This document shows, piece after piece, positions 58,116 through 64,000 of a DNA stretch of 64,000 nt. Each line of letters starts with the position of its first letter. Position 1 is the first letter of the stretch. The stretch is from Lachnospiraceae bacterium (GTDB taxonomy: Bacteria; Bacillota; Clostridia; Lachnospirales; Lachnospiraceae), in the NCBI GenBank assembly GCA_014804795.1, contig JAAUZC010000035.1:19459-83458 (forward strand). Reading direction: 5' to 3'. A program made the translations under genes and the position numbers. The notes below the pieces were generated by a model, which was given only the letters and a program-made list of their open reading frames with translations, searched no databases and was not told the origin of the DNA.

Positions 58116-59939
58116 GTGCAGGAATATCAGGAGGAATATATAGCCAATGTAAAAGAATATATTTCCTTAAATCTCCGGCCCGAACCGGAGGATCAGACTC
58201 CGGAGGAGTACGCCCGTCGGCTGCAGGCTCAGTGTATCCGCCGTCGGGAGCTGGAGCAGCGAAACATGCAGCTGCTGCGGGAAAAGCTGTTGCCGGATCT
58301 GGATCACCTGTCCGACGCGGACGAGGTGGCGCGGCGCGACCTTCAGGAATTCTCCGACAAGCTGCTGGCCAACCCCACCGAGGTGGACGTGGGCCTGTTG
58401 TGTCAGATTCAGCAGACCTTCGTGAATCAGGCCAGACAGGAGGATGACCGCCGCGCTTTGATCGAGCACCTCTACTGGCTGGGAAGAGCGCGCAACAGCC
58501 TGAGCAGCAAGCTGGTGAATATGGAAGCGAACGGGGTGGCACCGGCCTACTATGCTCTGGTCCGGGAGTGCTTTGAAGAAGTTGCCTCTTATCTGGGGGA
58601 GTTTGAGCAGATTGAGGACAAAGCGACCCGCGGCTATATCATCCGCGCCTTGGCCAACCGGGCCCTGGGCCGGTTCCCTACCGTGGGGGAGCGGACGCGG
58701 CGGCTGAAAGAGGCCCTGGGTGTGATGGAAAACTCCTATTACCGGGAGCTGGAGCCAACCCTTCCATGGGATCAGTATGTGAAGATGACCCATCGGCTGA
58801 TGGTGGCCAGCATCTCCCACTCCAACGAGCGGGCTATGACCAGCAAGGATGTGGCAGATATCATGCGCTCGGTCTATATCGTCTACCAGGGAGCAGAGCC
58901 GTCTGCGCAGCAGGTTTTCCACTGTTCCGCCGTCGAGTTTTACTGCGGAGTCCACAGCCTGGACTACCACCTCGAGCAGATCAGAGGTCAACTTGATGCA
59001 GCAGACAACCGGGACTTCTCTCCTGCGGGTTGCTTTGCCATTATATCCCTGTCCGCCTACTATTGTTTGTATTTGTCTCAGCGGCCGGGGGGGCAGCTCG
59101 GGAAGAGGGATCGTTTTTACCTCACCGGACTGTATCGCCGTGTTCAGGCCTATTTGGACGCCTTCCCACCGGAAAAGGAGAATGAAAACATGTTTTTCTA
59201 TCTCCGACAGCTCATCTGTACCTTTATCGAGCTGGAGCAGGCCATCCCTTACCGGGATTTCCTGTTGAGATTGATTCGTCATTTTTCTCCGGAGATTTAC
59301 AGCCAAAGCTGTGCTGTAGCAGAGGCCGCCAAGGTGCTGTGCGGGTATCTTTTGGACCGGGATGGTGGTTTTTTCGACGATATCCCCTTCCTTCGGGACA
59401 TTTCCGACCCGGCGGGAAAGCGGAAGGCGGTGTTGGAGTACGCGGAGGGCTGCGGACTGTTTCACGACGCGGGCAAGGTGAACTGCCTGGAAATCCATAC
59501 CCGTATTGCTCGCCGGTGGTTCCCCATCGAGGATGATATGGCACGCCTGCATGTCCTTTCGGGTCACAACATGCTCATCACCAGGCAGTCCACCAGCCGC
59601 TATGCCTCAGCAGCTCTGGGTCACCACGCCTGGTATAACGGGAATACCGTCTTGGGCTATCCCGCAACCTATCAACGCGATCAGTGCCCTGAGCGGCGGA
59701 TGGTAGATGTGATCGCGCTTACTCATTGGTTGGTCAACCGCCTGGATGAATATCAGATAGAACCGGTTGCCGTCTGCGCCCTTGAACAGGTAGCGGAACG
59801 CGCTTGCGCCCTGAGCGGCCGTCAGTTCTCGCCCAAGGTAGCGGATCTTCTGCGGGAGGAGCCGGTGCGGGCCGCGCTCGGGCAGGCGCTTGAGAACTCA
59901 TACCAGACGGCCTGCCGGGAAATCTTCAGGGAGCGTTAG
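58116..59939 (+). CDS. HD-domain protein, HD-GYP-like C-terminus
   Basis: 607 aa, beginning with GTG after GGGAGG. The N-terminal 400 residues are helical and not recognised. The C-terminal part has GLFHDAGKVNCLEIHTR, LHVLSGHNML and ALGHHAWYNG, resembling an HD-GYP-type phosphodiesterase core; GYP itself is not seen and the fit is partial. Proteins of this kind follow sensor kinases and may hydrolyse cyclic dinucleotides. It shares the high GC and Cys/Leu-rich codon use of the upstream kinase gene, 41 nt away. Confidence 0.65.
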   Translation: MQEYQEEYIANVKEYISLNLRPEPEDQTPEEYARRLQAQCIRRRELEQRNMQLLREKLLPDLDHLSDADEVARRDLQEFSDKLLANPTEVDVGLLCQIQQTFVNQARQEDDRRALIEHLYWLGRARNSLSSKLVNMEANGVAPAYYALVRECFEEVASYLGEFEQIEDKATRGYIIRALANRALGRFPTVGERTRRLKEALGVMENSYYRELEPTLPWDQYVKMTHRLMVASISHSNERAMTSKDVADIMRSVYIVYQGAEPSAQQVFHCSAVEFYCGVHSLDYHLEQIRGQLDAADNRDFSPAGCFAIISLSAYYCLYLSQRPGGQLGKRDRFYLTGLYRRVQAYLDAFPPEKENENMFFYLRQLICTFIELEQAIPYRDFLLRLIRHFSPEIYSQSCAVAEAAKVLCGYLLDRDGGFFDDIPFLRDISDPAGKRKAVLEYAEGCGLFHDAGKVNCLEIHTRIARRWFPIEDDMARLHVLSGHNMLITRQSTSRYASAALGHHAWYNGNTVLGYPATYQRDQCPERRMVDVIALTHWLVNRLDEYQIEPVAVCALEQVAERACALSGRQFSPKVADLLREEPVRAALGQALENSYQTACREIFRER

Positions 59940-59951
59940 AACAGTATAGGA

Positions 59952-59986
59952 AAAGGAAGGAAATTGACTTATCATTTCCTTCCTTT
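59952..59986 (+). terminator. Terminator after the HD-domain gene
   Basis: AAAGGAAGGAAAT (59952-59964) pairs perfectly with ATTTCCTTCCTTT (59974-59986). Confidence 0.85.
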
Positions 59987-60058
59987 AAAACGATTTTAGA
60001 GTGCGACAACATATCATGGAATGTCTTTTCAACAGATTTTTACTAAGCATGCAGTTCT

Positions 60059-60997
60059 TTATAGCGCCTTGTTCTTCTCCAGATTGGCAGGGAAAATATC
60101 TGCCACATCATTGATTGAAATATAGGCTTTCGGATCAATTTTGTGAACCAGATTCTTCATTTTACCGACCTGAAAACGGTTTACCACAAAGTAGATCAGG
60201 GTTTTCTCGGAATTAGAATAGTACCCCTTTGCATCGATAATAGTCATGCCGTTTTCAAAAGTATCAGAGAGAGCCTTACAAACCTTTTCCTGTTTGGTGG
60301 TAATGATAAATGCCGCTTTGGAACGGTCGAAACCTTCCACAAAGAAATCCACGGTTTTGGAGGCAGCGGCATAAGTCACAATAGAATAAAGCGGAAGTAT
60401 CCAGCTTCCCAGAACAATGCCGCAGATGATATACAGAATCACATTGTAGATCATCACAAAACTTCCGAGGCTTAAGCTCAGACGTTTCGCGAACATCACA
60501 CCAAGGACATCAATCCCGTCAATGGCACCGCCGAATCTCACAGTAAGACCGCTGCCGCATCCTGAAATGATTCCTCCGAAAATAGCGCACAAAAACAGGT
60601 CGGTCTCCGCAAGAGGGGAGGCAATCGTCACATCCACCGGTAAAATATCCGTGATGATCCATGCAGTTATCGAATAGACGAGCACTGCATAGATGGAATA
60701 AATGGTAAATACAGGTCCTTCTTTTTTCAGACCAAACAGAAATATCGGAATATTGAGTAATATCAGAATCAATGACAGACTGCACCATGCAGGAGTCTGC
60801 TGGGAAACAAGCATGGACGTTCCGGATATGCCGCTGTCAAAAAGTTTTACAGGAGCAAGAAACATAACGACGCCGAAAGCGTTGATGATGCCTGCTATCG
60901 TTAAGAACAGAAAATGCATACCGCTTAAAGTGTGCATAACATCTGAAAAGTTTTGTTTTAATTTTGAAGCGAAAGATTTCAAAGGAACCTTATCCAT
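60059..60997 (-). CDS. YitT family membrane protein
   Basis: 312 aa. Five or six membrane segments in the first 200 residues (GGIISGCGSGLTVRFGGAIDGIDVLG is the family signature) and a cytoplasmic DUF2179 domain (about 215-290, AAFIITTKQEKVCKAL, GYYSNSEKTLIYFVVNR). Substrate unknown. AAAGGAGAC precedes the start. The gene has its own promoter upstream on the minus strand. Confidence 0.88.
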   Translation of the reverse strand: MDKVPLKSFASKLKQNFSDVMHTLSGMHFLFLTIAGIINAFGVVMFLAPVKLFDSGISGTSMLVSQQTPAWCSLSLILILLNIPIFLFGLKKEGPVFTIYSIYAVLVYSITAWIITDILPVDVTIASPLAETDLFLCAIFGGIISGCGSGLTVRFGGAIDGIDVLGVMFAKRLSLSLGSFVMIYNVILYIICGIVLGSWILPLYSIVTYAAASKTVDFFVEGFDRSKAAFIITTKQEKVCKALSDTFENGMTIIDAKGYYSNSEKTLIYFVVNRFQVGKMKNLVHKIDPKAYISINDVADIFPANLEKNKAL

Positions 60998-61071
60998 ACA
61001 ATGTCTCCTTTATTTTATACGTAATGCAAATCTGAATGAAAAGAAATTTTAGTAAAAAAATCATATTCTGT

Positions 61072-61100
61072 AGTCTATATTAAATTTATAAACTTGTCAA
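61072..61100 (-). promoter_or_regulatory. Promoter of the YitT gene
   Basis: On the minus strand TTGACA (61095-61100) and TAGACT (61072-61077), spacer 17 bp. Confidence 0.75.
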
Positions 61101-61146
61101 TATTCAAATAAGATTTATAAGTCACTCAATTCGGAAACATTTTTAA

Positions 61147-61413
61147 ATTTCCCTATATGGAAAAACGGGAATGGGGAAATCTGAAGGCATAGTTGTTGAT
61201 GCGTGGTTCACAGGATTTGCGGAAGATGCGGAAGGAAAAATATACTTTTGTGTGTATCTTGGAAGAACAGACAGTATAGATGTATCCAGTTCATTGGCAC
61301 GGGAAATAGCAATCAGGCTTGTGACCGACTATTTTTTTATTTTAAATTTTCCCGCATTTTATACAATATGCACAAAAATCTCATCTTATTTTTGTATCAG
61401 GTTACGCGTTTAA
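61147..61413 (+). pseudogene. C-terminal relic of a class D beta-lactamase/BlaR-like domain
   Basis: The frame reads YGKTGMGKSEG, then DAWFTGFAEDAEGKIYFCVY and SSLAREIAIRL. K-T-G at 61162-61170 is the active-site triad of penicillin-recognising enzymes, and the W-F-x-G-F and A-x-E-I-A-x-x-L segments match the C-terminal strand and helix of class D beta-lactamases or BlaR1 sensor domains. The N-terminal part with the S-x-x-K serine is absent and an in-frame stop lies upstream; the tail after DYF is unrelated. Clearly a remnant. Confidence 0.65.
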
Positions 61414-61445
61414 CCTTTGAAAAAGTGTCGCTCTTTTATTATACT
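61400..61445 (+). promoter_or_regulatory. LacI-gene promoter with putative operator
   Basis: TTGAAA (61417-61422) and TATACT (61440-61445), spacer 17. GGTTACGCGTTTAACC (61400-61415) directly upstream is an imperfect dyad with a central CG as in LacI-family operators. Confidence 0.65.
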
Positions 61446-61484
61446 TATCTTGAACCAAATATGTAGAAGGAACTCAGGATATAT

Positions 61485-62528
61485 ATGGAAGAGAAACGCG
61501 TAAAAATCGCTGATATTGCGGAAGAGCTCGGACTCAGTACGGCAACAGTCTCAAATGTGATCCACGGTAAAACAGGTAAAATATCGGCCGCAACCACGGC
61601 AAAGGTGCAGGAATTGCTGGAAAAAAGAGGCTATATTCCAAGCATGGCAGGAATTTTACTGGCACAGAATAATTCCAGGATCATCGGTGTTGTGTTGCAT
61701 GACCATCCGAAATACGAGGGACATGTTCTGGAGGACGGCTTTATTTCATCCTCATTAAATGCTCTGTCAAAAGAAATTGACCAGACAGGTCATTTTATGA
61801 TGATAAAGGTAACGGCAGATTGCACAGAAATCATCCGTTTTGCCTCTATGTGGAACATGGATGGCCTGATCTTAATAGGCTTCTGTGAGCAGGATTATCA
61901 AAAGCTGCGCGAATCCATGCATATACCGTTTGTCGTGTATGACGGATATTCCCAAAACACAAAACGAACCTGCAATCTGACAATAGACAATTACGGCGGC
62001 GGTTATCAGGCAGGACAGTATTTAAAGCGTATGGGACACGAAAAGGTGCTCTGCATTTCAGACAATGCAATCTGTATGGATGCAGAACGGATCGATGGAT
62101 TTAAAGCTGCCATAGGGGAAGATTCCTTCGGATTCATGCAGATTCCGATGCAAAGGAAGGAACGGCTTTCGTTTTATCAGGAGAAAGAAGCGGAGATTTT
62201 ACAGTATACGGCAGTCTTTGCGGTGTCTGACTTTTATGCGGTTGAATTGATCCGCTATCTGCAGGAAAGAAGCATTCCGGTACCGGAGCGTATTTCTGTT
62301 ATGGGATTTGATGACAGTCCGCTATGTCTCTATTGCAGCCCGACCCTGACCACCATACGACAGGATGCCGACAGGAGAGCAAAAAGCGCAGTTTCAGCAC
62401 TCCAAACTCTGCAAGACGGAGCGGAAGAGCATATTATTTTAAAACTGCCGGTTTCTCTTATGGAACGGAAAAGCGTAAAAAATTTGAGAGAGGATTTCAC
62501 GGAGCATGGAAAAACAGAAAAGCTTTGA
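61485..62528 (+). CDS. LacI family transcriptional regulator
   Basis: 347 aa. LacI helix-turn-helix (about 7-26, IADIAEELGLSTATVSNVIHGK), hinge, and a periplasmic-binding-protein-like effector domain (about 65-335, FAVSDFYAVELIRYL, VMGFDDSPLCLY). Ligand unknown. It overlaps the MATE gene by 23 nt, so translation is coupled, and it presumably regulates that exporter and itself through the dyad upstream of its promoter. Confidence 0.9.
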   Translation: MEEKRVKIADIAEELGLSTATVSNVIHGKTGKISAATTAKVQELLEKRGYIPSMAGILLAQNNSRIIGVVLHDHPKYEGHVLEDGFISSSLNALSKEIDQTGHFMMIKVTADCTEIIRFASMWNMDGLILIGFCEQDYQKLRESMHIPFVVYDGYSQNTKRTCNLTIDNYGGGYQAGQYLKRMGHEKVLCISDNAICMDAERIDGFKAAIGEDSFGFMQIPMQRKERLSFYQEKEAEILQYTAVFAVSDFYAVELIRYLQERSIPVPERISVMGFDDSPLCLYCSPTLTTIRQDADRRAKSAVSALQTLQDGAEEHIILKLPVSLMERKSVKNLREDFTEHGKTEKL

Positions 62529-63882
62529 AAAAACTGTATTAAAGATAGCCCTGCCTGTGACGCTGCAGTCTTTGCTGCAGTCTTCTTTCAGCGTTGTGGA
62601 TCAGGTGATGATCGGGCAGCTTGGAAACGGCAGTATTGCAGGAATCGGCCTGGGCGGTAAATTTGCTTCCCTGTATTCGGTGGTCTTAGCCGCAATTGCG
62701 TCTGCCGCAGGAATTATGATCTCACAATATACGGGAAAAAAGGATGAAGAGTCGGCGGATAAAAGTTTTTATATCAGTTTGGTATTATCTGTCGGGTTAG
62801 CCATTTTATTTCTGATTCCCTGTCTGTTTTTCCCGGAAAATATTATGGCCGTTTATACGGATGATGAGGCGACCAGGCTGCTTTCAGTAAAATACATACG
62901 CCTTTTAGCGCTGTCTTTTCTGCCTATGGCGGTCAGTTCCATCGTAACCACAATGCTCCGCTGCATGGAAGCCGCCGCATTGCCGTTATATGCAGGGATT
63001 TTCGCGTTGGTTTTAAATACAGGATTAAATTACCTGTTGATTTTCGGAAAATGGAAATTTCCGGAGATGGGCGTGGAGGGAGCAGCCCTTGCAAGCGTTA
63101 TCGCCCAATTTGTATCCTGCGTGATAATTCTTGTTTTCTTTGTCCTGTATAAAATTACGTCGCCCGGCAGCAATGCATTGCGGGAATGCTGCGTATTCCC
63201 AAGGAATAGTTTACACCGGCGCAATTTCCGGTTGAATAAAAAAGTGAAAAAGTATCTGACAATTCTCAGCCCTTTATTTATCTGTGAATTTTTATGGAGC
63301 CTCGGCGAAAATGTTTACACGGCAATCTATGGCAACATAGGGACCGATGCCTGTGCCGCCATGACTATCACCGTACCGGTTCAGACGATCGTCATCGGCG
63401 CTTTAAGCGGCTTATCGCAGGCTGCGGGGATATTAGTGGGAAAATCCCTCGGGGCAAAGGAATACGAGCAGACATATGCAGATGCCAAAAAGCTGCTGCG
63501 ATACGGACTTGCCGCTTCCTTTTTATTATCTCTGATGCTTGTTATAGTCAGCCCTTTCTATATAAAGCTGTATCGTGTCGATAAGGCAGTACAGGAAACG
63601 GCACGAAATCTGCTGCTTGTTATCGCGCTTATTGCACCTGTTAAAGTGCTGAATATGATACTTGGAGGAGGGATTATAAGAAGCGGCGGAAAAACGAAAT
63701 ATGCCATGTGGATCGATATGATCGGAACATGGATTTTCGGTGTACCTCTGGGGCTTTTGGCTGCCTTTGTCTGGAAGCTGCCGATTCCCTGTGTGTATTT
63801 TATTTTGTCATTGGAAGAGTGCGTAAGACTGGGCATTTCCTTTGTTGTTTTCAGGAAAAAAATCTGGATGGACAGCATATAA
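62506..63882 (+). CDS. MATE family efflux transporter
   Basis: 458 aa, 12 membrane segments. The two MATE halves are visible: LPVTLQSLLQSSFSVVDQVMIG near the start and GALSGLSQAAGILVGKSLGAK in the second half. Na+- or H+-driven drug/metabolite export is expected; the substrate cannot be told. The start lies in the last codons of the LacI gene. A hairpin follows at 63905-63921. Confidence 0.9.
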   Translation: MEKQKSFEKTVLKIALPVTLQSLLQSSFSVVDQVMIGQLGNGSIAGIGLGGKFASLYSVVLAAIASAAGIMISQYTGKKDEESADKSFYISLVLSVGLAILFLIPCLFFPENIMAVYTDDEATRLLSVKYIRLLALSFLPMAVSSIVTTMLRCMEAAALPLYAGIFALVLNTGLNYLLIFGKWKFPEMGVEGAALASVIAQFVSCVIILVFFVLYKITSPGSNALRECCVFPRNSLHRRNFRLNKKVKKYLTILSPLFICEFLWSLGENVYTAIYGNIGTDACAAMTITVPVQTIVIGALSGLSQAAGILVGKSLGAKEYEQTYADAKKLLRYGLAASFLLSLMLVIVSPFYIKLYRVDKAVQETARNLLLVIALIAPVKVLNMILGGGIIRSGGKTKYAMWIDMIGTWIFGVPLGLLAAFVWKLPIPCVYFILSLEECVRLGISFVVFRKKIWMDSI

Positions 63883-63904
63883 TAATTGATCCAGTCTATT
63901 AAAC

Positions 63905-63921
63905 CCCCAGCAGAGCTGGGG
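63905..63921 (+). terminator. Short GC-rich hairpin after the MATE gene
   Basis: CCCCAGC (63905-63911) pairs with GCTGGGG (63915-63921), loop AGA. No T-run follows, so it may not terminate fully. The last 80 bases hold no gene. Confidence 0.4.
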
Positions 63922-64000
63922 CGAACGGAATGAGCGGAAGTGTTGCATAGAGTATTAAAACCTCCTGTGCTAAAATGGTAAAGGTTTCGCAGGCCATTAC

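Noticed and set aside
56530..58542. A 670-codon open frame on the minus strand opposite the hybrid kinase gene
   Set aside because: It is antisense to a protein with intact kinase and receiver motifs; long antisense frames are expected in GC-rich coding DNA, and its product is Pro/His/Arg-rich without any domain.
58167..59567. A 466-codon open frame on the minus strand opposite the HD-domain gene
   Set aside because: Same reason: shadow of a GC-rich gene, no ribosome site and no recognisable motif.
1..64000. tRNA, rRNA, insertion sequences or prophage
   Set aside because: I saw no cloverleaf-like GTTCRA segments with CCA-type ends, no transposase or phage structural motifs, and no terminal inverted repeats with target duplications.

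Overview
The window looks like a chromosome segment of an anaerobic, low-to-mid GC Clostridia member, most probably Lachnospiraceae. Supporting signs are strong AGGAGG-type ribosome sites, Bacillus/Clostridium-type LexA boxes at recA, a SpoIIM-XerD pair, the ogt-yhcC-dus, yicC-remA-gmk-rpoZ-rimO-pgsA-cinA and recA-recX-rny orders, an ECF sigma with a DUF4179 anti-sigma, and several families I know mainly from gut Lachnospiraceae. No rRNA, tRNA, CRISPR array, insertion sequence or prophage was seen.

Layout. 1-7.1 kb: the end of an ECF riboflavin-transporter S component, a MerR/TipAS regulator with a textbook MerR promoter, then five same-strand accessory genes (a DUF2185/Imm33-like plus DUF4241 fusion, an LRR protein, a DKNYY-repeat protein and two unknowns) that resemble an immunity-gene bank without toxins. 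7-13 kb: mixed small genes and relics, including a truncated GNAT, an N-truncated AraC, a methyltransferase stub, an N-terminal-nucleophile acyltransferase, MazG-like, C39-like, HD, TfoX-N and deoxyinosine glycosylase genes. 13-17.6 kb: ECF sigma/anti-sigma, then ogt, yhcC and dus. 17.7-32.6 kb: mainly housekeeping genes (rqcH, SprA-like protease, yicC, remA, gmk, rpoZ, rimO, pgsA, cinA, recA, recX, rny, aminotransferase, Nudix). 32.6-42.1 kb: spoIIM, a 70-bp tandem repeat, xerD, a DapDC-like decarboxylase, a flavodiiron protein, a GH13 protein lacking its catalytic residues, DUF5662, trpS and a lactonase-like propeller. 42.1-47.2 kb: an AP2/HNH-like protein, an sdpR-sdpI operon without a toxin, DUF1266, and two RlaP-type nucleotidyltransferases.

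47.3-55.6 kb is the most striking part. A LytTR response regulator and GHKL kinase are followed, with almost no gaps, by seven small proteins without signal peptides. They fall into three related families, several share an N-terminal F-x-x-x-hydrophobic motif, and a 21-bp-period direct repeat lies upstream of the regulator. I read this as one regulated unit of possibly exported proteins with no established function.

55.7-59.9 kb holds a visibly GC-richer pair (hybrid sensor kinase and HD-domain protein) that looks acquired. 60-64 kb carries a YitT transporter, the C-terminal relic of a class D beta-lactamase-like domain, and a LacI regulator overlapping a MATE exporter. All family names come from reading motifs, not from a database search.
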